The notes under the pieces: generated by a model
The model's input: only the letters and a program-made list of their open reading frames with translations
What the model was told of the DNA's origin: nothing
The model's database searches: none
Part shown: positions 8,417-17,805 of the stretch, piece by piece
How positions within the stretch are numbered: position 1 is the first letter of the stretch
How the letters are laid out: each line of letters begins with the position of its first letter
Source: an uncultured Paracoccaceae bacterium
GTDB lineage: Bacteria > Pseudomonadota > Alphaproteobacteria > Rhodobacterales > Rhodobacteraceae
Direction of reading: 5' to 3'
Length of the DNA stretch: 64,000 bases
Assembly: GCA_947501555.1 (NCBI GenBank)
Contig: CANMWG010000002.1
Coordinates: 320,224 to 384,223 of the forward strand
Position numbers and translations under genes: made by a program

Positions 8417-9721
8417 TCAGGTTGCAGGCCCCCCTTGGAACCAGCCCAACTTGCGGAAGATCAGCCAATCCAGAACCAGCGCCAAAATCAACGAGGCCCC
8501 CACAAGTGGCAGCAGAATGCTGAGACCAATTACCAAGACGATCATCCCTGTGCCCAAAGATGCCTCGGGTGCGGCAGGCACCCCAAGTGATCCTGCGGGG
8601 CGGCGCATCCACCAGGCCACAAACCCAGAGACGGAAAGGACCAATGCCAGCAGTGCCGCAAGTGTATTCTGCGCGAGGTTCAGCCAACCGTAAAGCTCGC
8701 CCTGGTGGAAGGATATTCCCTGCGACACGACACGCGCTACGAGCGGATTGTCAGCAAAATCGTGCCGTTTCAGCACCGCACCGCTGTATTGATCGATGAT
8801 CAATTCCGCTTGGTTGGCCCGATCGATATGGGCGGACCTGATCCAATAGGCGGCACCCGCATCGCGGGGCGGTCTTGTTTCATAGGGTGCGACCAATCCT
8901 TCGGCTCGGGCGATGGCAAAAACCTCCGCATAGGAAAGCGGCATGCCCTCGGATGTGGTTGAGTTCGGGACATCGCCGCCGAAACGTAAGCTTTTGGAAT
9001 TGGTGCCGGTTTGCTGCTGCACATAGGACAGCCCACCACCCCAGACGTCGGTCCAGGGCAGGCCCGCGACGATCATCGGTACCACCAAAACCGCGGCCAA
9101 AATACCTGTAAACAAATGGGTTTCCCGCCAGAAACTACGGCCTTTGCCCGAGGGCGGAGAAAACGCCTTCTTCACCGTCCGTTGCCCGCGTGGCCACCAC
9201 AGGTAAAGCCCTGTGATAAACATCACGATGGCCCAATGGGCGGCGAGCTCGACGAACTTGGTTCCAAAGTCACCCAGTAGCAATTCACCATGGACTTTAC
9301 GCAAAACTTGCATTGCCATTTCATCGCGTGGCTGCACCGCAAGAACGTCGGCGGTGTAGGGGTTTATCCAGGCTAAGCTTCTGATTCTATTGCCATCATC
9401 GAACTCGATCACGGTTGATCTATCGGGCTGATCCTCGGTCATGATGCCGCGTACACGGCTGACCTCGGTGACGGCAGAGAGGGCCGCAAGCTGTGCCTCA
9501 TAGCTTTGTTGTTCCGTGCCGACTTCGACGTTCAGCCGGTCAGCATAGATCCGTTCTTCGATGAAGGGTTTGTAGAGATAAATGCCCCCGGTCACAGCCA
9601 GCATGGCCATGAATGGAAGAACATAAAGAGAGGCGAGGAAATGCCATTTCCATACCAAACGGTAGAAGGCACCGCCGGTCGTTTTTGACCGGGCGGGTGC
9701 CGACGCAGTTGCATCGGTCAT
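8417..9721 (-). CDS. PepSY-associated transmembrane protein
   Basis: 434 residues. The N-terminal part reads FYRLVWKWHFLASLYVLPFM, the standard opening of PepSY-TM proteins (W-H-x-x-x motif in helix 1). Further membrane segments are near residues 155-175 (LAAHWAIVMFITGLYLWWPR), 195-215 and two at the C-terminus. The periplasmic loops carry PepSY-like sequence. Homologues sit in iron- or haem-uptake loci and may reduce ferric siderophores; direct evidence here is limited. The small secreted or anchored protein upstream (9763-10158) is probably its partner in one operon. Confidence 0.88.
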   Translation of the reverse strand: MTDATASAPARSKTTGGAFYRLVWKWHFLASLYVLPFMAMLAVTGGIYLYKPFIEERIYADRLNVEVGTEQQSYEAQLAALSAVTEVSRVRGIMTEDQPDRSTVIEFDDGNRIRSLAWINPYTADVLAVQPRDEMAMQVLRKVHGELLLGDFGTKFVELAAHWAIVMFITGLYLWWPRGQRTVKKAFSPPSGKGRSFWRETHLFTGILAAVLVVPMIVAGLPWTDVWGGGLSYVQQQTGTNSKSLRFGGDVPNSTTSEGMPLSYAEVFAIARAEGLVAPYETRPPRDAGAAYWIRSAHIDRANQAELIIDQYSGAVLKRHDFADNPLVARVVSQGISFHQGELYGWLNLAQNTLAALLALVLSVSGFVAWWMRRPAGSLGVPAAPEASLGTGMIVLVIGLSILLPLVGASLILALVLDWLIFRKLGWFQGGPAT

Positions 9722-9762
9722 TCGGGTAATCCTGTTTTTAAGTTTGATTTGAGTGGATTAAG

Positions 9763-10158
9763 TCAAACCAAAACAGGCGGTGCCCTGCTGGGAGATAAAA
9801 GCGACAACGACACGGTTGCGATTTGCGTGTTTTCACGGATCGCAAAACGATGGTCAAAATCACGGCTGAGTGCTGTCCAAAACGGCTGTTCAACTTCAGC
9901 CAGGCTGACCGTGTCAGCAATCACACAGTCATGTTCGTTTTCCTCGGCCTCTTCCACCGGAATACCGTCAGCACCAATGGTGAGCGTGACCATGCGTTCG
10001 CCGGTACAGATGATCATGGTTTGAACACCGGGAATAAGCTCGGCCAAGACGGCGGTCATGCGAGGCGCAAGAAATCCGGACAGGATCAAAACGATCAAAA
10101 GCGCGTGTAAATATCCCGTACAGAACCTGTACATACGGCGTATGTACAGCGCCTGCAT
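9763..10158 (-). CDS. Small membrane-anchored protein upstream of the PepSY gene (DUF2946-like)
   Basis: 131 residues from the ATG at 10158, which overlaps the parC stop codon (TAATG); a second ATG at 10134 would give 123 residues and is equally possible. One hydrophobic segment (LHALLIVLILSGFLAP) is followed by a periplasmic part with MIICTGERMVTLTIGADG, which resembles DUF2946-type small proteins found beside PepSY and copper/iron genes. The second cysteine-containing motif is reduced to a single HDC. Function unknown; context suggests metal or haem uptake. A 23-bp palindrome covers the 10134 start. Confidence 0.6.
   Translation of the reverse strand: MQALYIRRMYRFCTGYLHALLIVLILSGFLAPRMTAVLAELIPGVQTMIICTGERMVTLTIGADGIPVEEAEENEHDCVIADTVSLAEVEQPFWTALSRDFDHRFAIRENTQIATVSLSLLSPSRAPPVLV
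10118..10149. promoter_or_regulatory. Overlapping palindromes, candidate operator
   Basis: CTGTACATAC (10127-10136) and GTATGTACAG (10140-10149) form a perfect inverted repeat around GGC. An overlapping GTACA-N5-TGTAC repeat spans 10118-10132. The site lies at the very beginning of the small DUF2946-like gene, just downstream of parC, as expected for an operator of a separate promoter of the PepSY pair. Confidence 0.4.
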
Positions 10159-12494
10159 TAGCTGAACCGATTGTTCTTGGGGAACCCGTAGGGGGGCCGT
10201 TTGCCGACACCGGCACGTGCGCCTTTCCATTCGGTCATGTCAGGCTCGGTCCGGGTTTTACCGCCACCCATTGGCCAGGACAGCCCCTCGTCCCATTGGA
10301 AGGTCGTCAGGTCTGACAATCCGCCATCGAGTTCCAACATCCCCTGTCGTCCGGCGGCCTTCTTGTACTTCTGAATGCGCACACCTTTGCCGCGGTTCAT
10401 CTCGGGCAGGTCCTCAACAGGGAAGACGAGGAATTTAGCGTTCTCGGACACCACCGCCACGTGATCGCCCACCACCCGGTGGCAAATCTTCGCAATCGTA
10501 TCTTTGACGTTCAGCACCTGTTTGCCACTGCGGGTTTGCGCGACAACCTCGGCCTCTGGCACGACAAATCCGTTCCCCTCTTCAGAAGCCACGATCAGCT
10601 TGGCGTCCGGCTTATGGATCAGGAAATCGACAATTTCGACGTCATTGGGTAAATCCACCATCAAACGCAGGGGCTCACCCATGCCGCGCCCGCCCGGCAG
10701 GTTGGCTGCGGACAGCGTGTAGAACCGGCCATTGGCACCGAAGATCAAAAGCTTGTCGGTGGTTTCGGCGTGGAAGATAAACCGAGGGCCGTCGCCGTCT
10801 TTGAATTTCAATTCACGCGTCAGATCAATATGCCCGGTCATCGCGCGGACCCAGCCCATCTTGGAACAAACCACCGTAATCGGTTCGCGTTCGATCATCG
10901 CTTCCAAAGGAACTTCGACCACTTCAGCGGCTTCGGCAAATTGCGTGCGCCGTGCACCACCTGCGCTGTCACGGCCAAAGACTTTGCGGGTCTCGCGCAG
11001 CTGTTCGGCGATGCGGGTCCATTGCAGATCATCACTAGCCAACAGATCTTCGATCCCGGCGCGTTCCTCCATAAGCGCATCGCGTTCGGCGATCAGTTCC
11101 ATTTCTTCCAGCTTGCGCAAGCTGCGCAGGCGCATGTTCAGGATCGCCTCAGCCTGTATCTCGGACAGCGACACTTCGGGGTCATCCCCAACGGGGCCGC
11201 GATAATCCGCCTCGGACGTAGCGCGTGGGTGATCAAGAGCCCAGTCTTCGATCATCAGCGCGGCTTTGGGGTCGTCATCATAGCGAATGATGTCGATCAC
11301 GCGGTCGAGGTTTAGGAAGGCGACGATAAAGCCTTCCAAGACTTCCAACCGATGGTCGATCTTTTCGAGCCGGTATCCGCTCCGCCGGACCAACACATCG
11401 CGGCGGTGATCCAAGAACGCCCGCAACACTTCTTTCAGCGAACAGACCTTGGGTGTCAGCCCATCGATCAGCACGTTCATGTTCAGGCTGAACCGGGTTT
11501 CCAGATCAGAGTTGCGGAACAGCATCCCCATCATCACCTCGGGATCGACCGTCTTGGCGCGCGGCTCCAGAATGACCCGGATGTCTTCGGCCGATTCGTC
11601 GCGTACATCGGCCAGCAACGGAACCTTTTTCAGCTGAATGACTTCGGCCAGCTTTTCAATCAGCTTGGACTTTTGCACCTGATATGGGATTTCTGTCACA
11701 ACGATTTGCCATGTGCCACGGCCCAGATCCTCGACCTCCCATTTGGCGCGCAGGCGGAAGGAACCACGGCCGGTGCGGTAAGCTTCGGCGATATTGGCGC
11801 TGGGTTCCACAATCGTGCCGCCGGTCGGGAAATCCGGGCCGGGAATGTAGTTGAGCAACGTGTCGTCGCGCGCATCGGGTGTTTTGATCAGGTGCAGGCA
11901 AGCGTCGATCAATTCATGCAGGTTATGCGGCGGGATGTTGGTGGCCATCCCCACCGCGATCCCGCTGGACCCGTTGGCCAACAGGTTCGGGAATGTCGCG
12001 GGCAAAACGGCGGGTTCGGTCAGCCGCCCATCATAGTTGTCGCGGAAATCGACGGAATTTTCGTTGAGCCCTTCCAGCAGCGCCTCGGCTGCAGAAGTCA
12101 TCCGCGCCTCAGTGTACCGGCTGGCAGCGGGGTTATCGCCGTCAATATTGCCAAAGTTCCCCTGCCCGTCGACCAGCGGGTAACGCACATTGAAGTCCTG
12201 CGCGAGCCGCGCCATCGCATCGTAAATCGCGGCATCCCCATGTGGGTGGAAATCACCCATGGTATCGCCGCTGATCTTCGCAGACTTCAAGAAACCGCCT
12301 GTGGGCGACAAGCGCAGTCGCGACATCGCGTAAAGAATACGCCGGTGGACCGGCTTCAGGCCGTCGCGCGCATCGGGCAGCGCCCGATGCATGATCGTGG
12401 ACAACGCATAGGTGAGATAGCGGTCGCCAATGGCGGTCCGCAGCGATTCAGTTACGTCGTTGGGTCCCAGATCGGTCTCGCTGTCATCACTCAT
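10158..12494 (-). CDS. parC: DNA topoisomerase IV subunit A
   Basis: 778 residues, usual alphaproteobacterial ParC length. The catalytic tyrosine is Y127 in [10 protein letters not shown]; the winged-helix region precedes it ([18 protein letters not shown]). The segment [20 protein letters not shown] in the coiled-coil gate and the short C-terminal beta-pinwheel without a GyrA box distinguish it from GyrA. It works with ParE in chromosome decatenation; parE is not in the window. The ATG at 12494 is directly followed by [10 protein letters not shown]. It is divergent from the SH3 protein gene. Confidence 0.95.
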   Translation of the reverse strand: MSDDSETDLGPNDVTESLRTAIGDRYLTYALSTIMHRALPDARDGLKPVHRRILYAMSRLRLSPTGGFLKSAKISGDTMGDFHPHGDAAIYDAMARLAQDFNVRYPLVDGQGNFGNIDGDNPAASRYTEARMTSAAEALLEGLNENSVDFRDNYDGRLTEPAVLPATFPNLLANGSSGIAVGMATNIPPHNLHELIDACLHLIKTPDARDDTLLNYIPGPDFPTGGTIVEPSANIAEAYRTGRGSFRLRAKWEVEDLGRGTWQIVVTEIPYQVQKSKLIEKLAEVIQLKKVPLLADVRDESAEDIRVILEPRAKTVDPEVMMGMLFRNSDLETRFSLNMNVLIDGLTPKVCSLKEVLRAFLDHRRDVLVRRSGYRLEKIDHRLEVLEGFIVAFLNLDRVIDIIRYDDDPKAALMIEDWALDHPRATSEADYRGPVGDDPEVSLSEIQAEAILNMRLRSLRKLEEMELIAERDALMEERAGIEDLLASDDLQWTRIAEQLRETRKVFGRDSAGGARRTQFAEAAEVVEVPLEAMIEREPITVVCSKMGWVRAMTGHIDLTRELKFKDGDGPRFIFHAETTDKLLIFGANGRFYTLSAANLPGGRGMGEPLRLMVDLPNDVEIVDFLIHKPDAKLIVASEEGNGFVVPEAEVVAQTRSGKQVLNVKDTIAKICHRVVGDHVAVVSENAKFLVFPVEDLPEMNRGKGVRIQKYKKAAGRQGMLELDGGLSDLTTFQWDEGLSWPMGGGKTRTEPDMTEWKGARAGVGKRPPYGFPKNNRFS

Positions 12495-12618
12495 AACTGT
12501 GGTGTAGCGGTCCGGGATTCTGCCGTAAAGCCGGGAAAATTCCCCGTGTGCTGTCCAGCCCTTTCATGCTCAAAGGTAATCGTTGTTTTAATTAGTGCCA
12601 TCCGGGGGGATGTTTCTC

Positions 12619-13131
12619 ATGCCAAAACTCATCATTGCCAGCACGCTTGTTCTGTTCTGGGCGTTTTATGAAATGTCAGGAGGCGCAGATTTCGAAGCGC
12701 CAAAGCGGACCGAGGCCACCCAAGCCCCGACCGCAACGCCAGAGATTGCGACCCGCTCGGCCGGATCCCCTGTCACACAAGTTGCGTTTGAAGTGGTTGA
12801 AACCACACCGTTGGAGCCGGTTGTCCAACCCGCCGTGACAGCCCCGGTCTACTACACTGAGCCTACGATCTTTCCGGCCCCGGCCGCTGTTTCTGCCCCT
12901 GTCGCTGCTACACCTGTTGCCGCAGTGCCCGCCCCTGACCTGCGCGTTGTCACCGGTGACCGTGTGAATTTGCGCCAGGGCCCAGGCACCCAGCATTCCG
13001 TTCTGATCACCATGTCCCAAGGGACCGAGGCCACCTTTCTTGAGGCCAATGGCGACGGCTGGGTGAAAATTCAGTTGAGTGAAAGCAATCAGATCGGATG
13101 GATGACTGCGCGATTGCTGTCGGATGGTTAG
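12619..13131 (+). CDS. SH3-domain protein with N-terminal membrane anchor
   Basis: 170 residues: a hydrophobic N-terminus (MPKLIIASTLVLFWAFYEM), a Pro/Ala/Thr-rich linker (about 25-110) and a C-terminal bacterial SH3 domain (RVVTGDRVNLRQGPGTQHSV ... GWVKIQLSESNQIGWM). Such proteins are usually periplasmic and peptidoglycan-associated. The start at 12619 is favoured by GGGGGGA (12604-12610) 8 nt upstream; GTG 12595 and ATG 12610 are alternatives. The 3' end overlaps upstream in-frame codons of the SDR gene but not its chosen start. Confidence 0.82.
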   Translation: MPKLIIASTLVLFWAFYEMSGGADFEAPKRTEATQAPTATPEIATRSAGSPVTQVAFEVVETTPLEPVVQPAVTAPVYYTEPTIFPAPAAVSAPVAATPVAAVPAPDLRVVTGDRVNLRQGPGTQHSVLITMSQGTEATFLEANGDGWVKIQLSESNQIGWMTARLLSDG

Positions 13132-13172
13132 GTCCGCTTGCCTGTCAGGCTGATGACGTGCAAACAGGGACT

Positions 13173-14000
13173 ATGACCCAGAAATCAATCCTTATCACTG
13201 GCGCATCGTCCGGCATTGGCTTGGACGCCGCCCATGGCTTACGAAACGCTGGCTGGCGTGTCTTTGCCAGTTGTCGCAAACCTGAAGACTGCGCGCGCCT
13301 GCAATCAGAAGGTTTTGAAAGCCCGCTGATTGACTATGCAGACCCCGATAGCATCGCAAGCGGATTGGCCGCCGTGCTTGAGGCGACAGGCGGCACGTTG
13401 GATGCCCTTTACAACAACGGCGCTTTCGCCTGCCCGGGTGCGGTTGAGGATCTGCCCACTGCCGCTTTGCGCGCGATCTTTGAAACAAATGTGTTTGGCT
13501 GGCATGAGCTGACCCGGCTGGTGATCCCGGTGATGCGCGCGCAGGGGCATGGACGAATCATCAATTGCTCGTCCGTCCTTGGGTTTGTGGGGATGAAATG
13601 GCGGGGGGCCTATGTATCAACGAAATTCGCGCTAGAGGGTCTGACGGATGTCTTGCGGGTTGAGATGGCCAATACCCCGATCAAAGTGATCCTGATCGAG
13701 CCGGGGCCTGTCACGTCCAAGATCCGCCAAAACGCGATCCCGCATTTTGAGAAATGGATTGATTGGGAAAACTCTGCACGCCGGGCGGAATATGAACAGG
13801 TCAAGAGTAGGCTCTACACCGACAGCGGCCCGGATCAGTTTGAACTGCCACCCGAAGCGGTGACCAAGAAACTGCTGCACGCCCTGACCTCACCGCGCCC
13901 CAAGCCGCGTTACTACGTGACCACCCCGACCTATCTGATGGGATTTCTACGTCGGGTACTTTCAACCCGGATGCTGGACAAGGTGATATTGCGGGGCTGA
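13173..14000 (+). CDS. Short-chain dehydrogenase/reductase (SDR)
   Basis: 275 residues with the Rossmann glycine motif TGASSGIG near residues 9-16, NNGAF (NNAG-type stabilising motif), the catalytic serine in IINCSSVLG and the YVSTK active-site Tyr/Lys pair. The first strand followed by ASCRKPEDC suggests preference for NADP(H), but this is only an indication. Substrate unknown. Start at 13173 places MTQKSILITG at the N-terminus, as in the family; AGGGA lies close by. Confidence 0.88.
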   Translation: MTQKSILITGASSGIGLDAAHGLRNAGWRVFASCRKPEDCARLQSEGFESPLIDYADPDSIASGLAAVLEATGGTLDALYNNGAFACPGAVEDLPTAALRAIFETNVFGWHELTRLVIPVMRAQGHGRIINCSSVLGFVGMKWRGAYVSTKFALEGLTDVLRVEMANTPIKVILIEPGPVTSKIRQNAIPHFEKWIDWENSARRAEYEQVKSRLYTDSGPDQFELPPEAVTKKLLHALTSPRPKPRYYVTTPTYLMGFLRRVLSTRMLDKVILRG

Positions 14001-14064
14001 AGGGTTTCCTTCGGGCCCGGGCATGCTACATCACGCTGCACGTTGAAACGAAGGACTGCACACC

Positions 14065-14271
14065 GTGACTGATGATCCGCTCTTTTGGTTTATGGCCCTG
14101 TCTGTGGCCTCGGTTTTGGTCATTTTGATGATGGGCATGGGTACCTTTGGCAAAGGCGGCGCATTCAATCGCAAACATGCCAATAAGATCATGCGCTGGC
14201 GGATCGGGGCGCAATTGCTTGCGGTTGTGATGATCCTCCTATTTGTCTTTCTGCGCGGAAACGGGGGCTAA
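14065..14271 (+). CDS. Small twin-transmembrane HIG1-domain protein
   Basis: 68 residues starting with GTG at 14065, with AAGGA about 9 nt upstream. Two hydrophobic helices (FWFMALSVASVLVILMMG; IGAQLLAVVMILLFVFL) flank a basic loop ANKIMRWRIGAQ, the conserved HIG1 signature. Bacterial HIG1-type proteins are associated with cytochrome c oxidase assembly or regulation in related bacteria. It lies 4 nt before the adenosyltransferase gene, so the two are co-transcribed. Confidence 0.82.
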   Translation: MTDDPLFWFMALSVASVLVILMMGMGTFGKGGAFNRKHANKIMRWRIGAQLLAVVMILLFVFLRGNGG

Positions 14272-14275
14272 GCAC

Positions 14276-14848
14276 ATGGTTGTTTTAAACAAGATTTACA
14301 CAAAAACCGGCGACGCTGGTGAAACTGCCCTTGGCAATGGCAGCCGGGTGGCAAAGCATTCCATGCGTGTCACCTCATACGGAACAGTGGATGAGACCAA
14401 CGCAACCGTCGGTCTGGCCCGTCTGCATGCAGACGGCGAGATGGACGCGCAACTGGCGATGATCCAGAATGATCTGTTTGATCTGGGCGCGGACCTTTGC
14501 CGTCCGGATATGGAAAAGGATGGTGACGCGGAATATCCGGTTCTGCGCGTGTCCGATACTCAGGTCGCGCGGCTTGAAGAGCAGATTGATGCGATGACCA
14601 AGATGGTGGAACCTTTGCGCAGTTTCATCCTGCCGGGCGGATCGGCCCTGGCGGCGCATTTGCATATGTGTCGCACCGTGTCACGCCGGGCAGAGCGGTT
14701 GACGGTGGAACTGGCCACAATGGAATCGGTGAACCCTGCGGCAGTGAAGTATCTGAACCGGTTGTCAGACTGGTTTTTCCAGGCTTCGCGGATCGCGAAT
14801 GAGAATGGCACAAAGGACGTTTTGTGGGTACCTGGGGCGAACCGTTAA
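14276..14848 (+). CDS. Cob(I)alamin adenosyltransferase, PduO type
   Basis: 190 residues. It transfers the adenosyl group of ATP to cob(I)alamin to make adenosylcobalamin. Signature segments are IYTKTGDAGETALGNGSR (ATP-binding, near the N-terminus), GTVDETNA, FILPGGSALAAHLHMCRT and RRAER. The ATG at 14276 is preferred to upstream in-frame codons that overlap the HIG1 gene. Adenosylcobalamin is needed by mutases of the ethylmalonyl-CoA pathway, one of whose enzymes (Mcd) is encoded at 31-32.8 kb. Confidence 0.92.
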   Translation: MVVLNKIYTKTGDAGETALGNGSRVAKHSMRVTSYGTVDETNATVGLARLHADGEMDAQLAMIQNDLFDLGADLCRPDMEKDGDAEYPVLRVSDTQVARLEEQIDAMTKMVEPLRSFILPGGSALAAHLHMCRTVSRRAERLTVELATMESVNPAAVKYLNRLSDWFFQASRIANENGTKDVLWVPGANR

Positions 14849-14874
14849 GTAAGATGGGTTTAAACCCATCTTAC
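14849..14874. repeat. 26-bp perfect palindrome, copy 1
   Basis: Half-site GTAAGATGGGTTT followed by its exact reverse complement. It starts right after the stop codon of the adenosyltransferase gene. The same 26 bp occur at 29496-29521, likewise next to a stop codon. There is no T-run behind it, so it is not a typical terminator; it may be a short dispersed repeat of this lineage. Confidence 0.85.
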
Positions 14875-14895
14875 GAGGACCCCGCGGGGTACCCA

Positions 14896-16746
14896 CTAAA
14901 ACTTGTCCTCCAGCGCACCTGCATCGACCATCGCTTGGTATTTCTCGTCATCAAACCACCAGAAATCGACCCCCCGATTGAAATCAAACGGGGCGGGTTC
15001 GTCGGGCATCCCAAAGATATCCCAGACCGCCACGCGATGTGCGGGTAAGGTCCAGCCGCTGACCCAGATATGTTTCGATCGCAACACCCGGTCTAGAGCC
15101 CTTACCGATGTGACCAACGCCTCGCGCGACGACGATTCTGTGACCGTTTCGATCAGCGCATCCACAACCGGATCTGCCAGCCCGCTCAGGTTATTGCTGC
15201 CCTCGGCTGCTGCCGCCTCGGACCCGTAAAAAGCCCGCAATCCGGCACCCGGTGTGATGTTGACCTGCCACGCCGTAAACGACAGATCGAAATCATAGAT
15301 TTGGCGCCGTTCGGTGTTCGCGCTGGGGTCCAAAATCTCAAATTCCGCATCAATGCCAAGGCTCTTGAGGTTCTCAACAAAAGGCACAATCACCCGCTCC
15401 AGACTGCGGCTGTCATCAGGAATAGTCAGCGACAGCACCGTGCCGTCGGCATTCCGGCGCATCCCATCGTCACCCGCCATCCAACCCGCTTCGTCCAAGA
15501 GCCTTGAGGCTTCGCGCATGCCTGCCCGATCACTGGGGCGCGGCCCGCCAAGATAAGGGACAAAGGCCGGTTCGGTGAAAATTTCGGGTGGTAGTTGATC
15601 GCGGAACGCCTCAAGGATGGCCAGCTCATCCCCTTCAGGCAAACCGCTCGCCTGCATATCGGTGTTTTCAAAGAAACTGTCGGACCGATCGTAGGTGCTG
15701 TAGAACAGCGTCTCATTGGTCCATTCGAAATTGAACGCATAGGCAATCGCTTGGCGCACCCGGATGTCTTGCAACGCGGGACGACGCATGTTGATCCAGA
15801 TCCCCTGGGCATTGCCGGGCCGCCCATCGGGGATCAGCAACTGTTTGACCCAGCCGTCCTGGGCTGCCGGAAAATCATAACCCGTGGCCCAAGACGCCGA
15901 CCGATATTCGACCCGCATGGCGTATTCACCTGCGGCAAATGCCTCTAACCCGACCGTGTCATCAACGAAATATTCATAAGCGAAGCATGCGAAATTGTTC
16001 TTGCCTACATTTACGGCCAGATCATTTGCCCAGTAGTCGGGGTCTTTGCAGAACTTGATCGTGCGCGGCGCGTCAACCGTATCGACCTTATAGGGCCCGG
16101 ATCCCACGGGGATATCCATCCATGTGTCATCGAATGCCACGGTTTCATAAAAATGCGCCGGAAGCACCTCAAGCTCGGCCACTTGCCCTGGAAAGGCTGT
16201 GCCCGCGCCGGGTGCCAGATCAATGCGGACCCGATGGTCGCTTTCGGCTTCGACCAAGACCACATCCGCCAACAAGTTTTGATAGTATGGATGCCCCTCT
16301 GACTTGAGCGTATTGAGCGTGAACACAACGTCTTCCGCTGTCACGGGTTCGCCATCATGAAACCGCGCCTCGGGGCGCAGATTGAAAGTGACGTAGGACA
16401 GATCATCCGGGTATTCGATGGTTTCCGCAATCAGCCCATAAAGCGCATCCGGTTCATCGAACGCCCGCACCATCAGGCTGTCGTAGAGATGCTGGTCAAT
16501 CTCATAGGCGGGTTCGCCTTTGATGATAAACACGTTCATGCTGTTGAACGTGGGCGTGCCATAAAGCTGGCGCTGGGTCATCGTGCCGCCTTGGGGCGCA
16601 TCGGGGTTTGCGTAGTCGAAATGCGTGAAATCCGGCCCATACTTCAGATCGCCAAAAGCCGAATAGCCGTGGCTGATCGTCACATCTGCACTTGCCGGTC
16701 CGGCGAGTGCCACCAGCGTCAGGATTGCGGAAAATTTCATTTTCAT
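14896..16746 (-). CDS. Periplasmic peptide ABC-transporter substrate-binding protein, YejA-like
   Basis: 616 residues with a signal peptide (MKMKFSAILTLVALAGPASA). The mature start (HGYSAFGDLKYGPDFTHFDY, NPDAPQGG) is characteristic of the YejA branch of SBP family 5, which bind oligopeptides such as murein peptides or microcin C. ATG 16746 has GGGGA 6 nt upstream; 16740 is an alternative. No permease or ATPase genes adjoin on either side, so it must rely on a transporter encoded elsewhere or be an orphan paralogue. Confidence 0.88.
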   Translation of the reverse strand: MKMKFSAILTLVALAGPASADVTISHGYSAFGDLKYGPDFTHFDYANPDAPQGGTMTQRQLYGTPTFNSMNVFIIKGEPAYEIDQHLYDSLMVRAFDEPDALYGLIAETIEYPDDLSYVTFNLRPEARFHDGEPVTAEDVVFTLNTLKSEGHPYYQNLLADVVLVEAESDHRVRIDLAPGAGTAFPGQVAELEVLPAHFYETVAFDDTWMDIPVGSGPYKVDTVDAPRTIKFCKDPDYWANDLAVNVGKNNFACFAYEYFVDDTVGLEAFAAGEYAMRVEYRSASWATGYDFPAAQDGWVKQLLIPDGRPGNAQGIWINMRRPALQDIRVRQAIAYAFNFEWTNETLFYSTYDRSDSFFENTDMQASGLPEGDELAILEAFRDQLPPEIFTEPAFVPYLGGPRPSDRAGMREASRLLDEAGWMAGDDGMRRNADGTVLSLTIPDDSRSLERVIVPFVENLKSLGIDAEFEILDPSANTERRQIYDFDLSFTAWQVNITPGAGLRAFYGSEAAAAEGSNNLSGLADPVVDALIETVTESSSREALVTSVRALDRVLRSKHIWVSGWTLPAHRVAVWDIFGMPDEPAPFDFNRGVDFWWFDDEKYQAMVDAGALEDKF

Positions 16747-17045
16747 GGTGTGTCCCCAAGATGACCTGCATCCATGCACAAGCAATACGGCGTTCCTGTC
16801 AAGTCAGGTTTTGTCACGACGTCGTTCAACATCCTCGCGTTATCATAGCCTTACGGGCATCAGTCCTTACTGCGACATTTAAGGCCTCGGCGATCTGCCG
16901 CCATGTCGCTTGGCTGGTGTGTAGGTCCGAAACGTGGCGTCCTTGACCGACCTCGCGTCGATTTTGCACTGTTTTCATCGCGCTGCCCGCGTTAACAACG
17001 GCGCGAGAGCTGTAAAACTATCAATTTCTTGGGAGAGAAACGCAG
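16747..17045. other. Promoter-containing divergent intergenic region
   Basis: About 300 bp between the divergent YejA-like and etfB genes. It must carry both promoters, but I cannot point to a clear -35/-10 pair. GGGAG (17032-17036) is the etfB ribosome binding site. No RNA gene or strong repeat seen. Confidence 0.4.
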
Positions 17046-17804
17046 ATGAAGGTCATCGTACCCGTCAAGCGCGTGATCGACTACAACGTGAAGGTTCGTG
17101 TCAAAGCGGACGGTTCCGGGGTTGATCTTGCAAACGTCAAAATGTCCATGAACCCGTTTGATGAAATCGCCGTCGAAGAGGCTATTCGTCTGCGTGAGGC
17201 CGGTAAGGTTGAAGAAGTCGTCGCCGTCTCGATTGGTGTCAAGCAGGCCCAAGAAACCCTGCGCACGGCCCTTGCCATGGGCGCGGACCGCGCCATCCTG
17301 ATTGTCGCCGCCGACGATGTGCACACCGATATTGAGCCACTGGCCGTTGCCAAATTGCTGGCCGCCGTGGTCAAAGAAGAAGAGCCCGGGTTGGTTCTTT
17401 GCGGCAAGCAAGCGATCGACAATGACATGAACGCCACGGGTCAGATGCTTTCTGCCTTGCTGGGCTGGTCGCAGGCGACCTTTGCCTCTGAGGTGAATAT
17501 CGATGGCGATAGTGCCACTGTGACCCGCGAAGTTGACGGCGGTTTGCAGACCATCAAGGTCAAGATGCCCACAATCGTATCTGTGGATCTACGCCTGAAT
17601 GAGCCCCGCTATGCTTCCCTGCCCAATATCATGAAGGCCAAGAAGAAGCCTTTGGATGAAAAGACACCTGCTGATTACGGTGTTGATGTGACCCCACGCC
17701 TGACCGTTGTTGGCACGTCCGAGCCGGAGGCCCGCAAGGCCGGGATCATTGTCGGCTCGGTGGATGAGCTGGTCGAGAAACTCAAAGAAGCGGGGGCTGT
17801 GTAA
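17046..17804 (+). CDS. etfB: Electron transfer flavoprotein, beta subunit
   Basis: 252 residues. With EtfA it accepts electrons from acyl-CoA dehydrogenases and passes them to ETF:ubiquinone oxidoreductase. [19 protein letters not shown] is the typical N-terminus and [16 protein letters not shown] and [20 protein letters not shown] are family-conserved; the last segment is the ETF-beta signature. A ribosome binding site GGGAG lies close by. The gene is followed at one base by etfA. It serves Mcd, encoded at 31 kb, among others. Confidence 0.97.
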   Translation: MKVIVPVKRVIDYNVKVRVKADGSGVDLANVKMSMNPFDEIAVEEAIRLREAGKVEEVVAVSIGVKQAQETLRTALAMGADRAILIVAADDVHTDIEPLAVAKLLAAVVKEEEPGLVLCGKQAIDNDMNATGQMLSALLGWSQATFASEVNIDGDSATVTREVDGGLQTIKVKMPTIVSVDLRLNEPRYASLPNIMKAKKKPLDEKTPADYGVDVTPRLTVVGTSEPEARKAGIIVGSVDELVEKLKEAGAV

Positions 17805-17805
17805 G

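Noticed and set aside
11352..12671. Long plus-strand open frame of 439 codons
   Set aside because: It is antisense to parC, has an implausible His/Gln/Arg-rich composition and no ribosome binding site; ParC on the minus strand is unmistakable.
16934..17125. Short open frame before etfB
   Set aside because: It overlaps the etfB start in another frame, has no ribosome binding site and no recognisable sequence.
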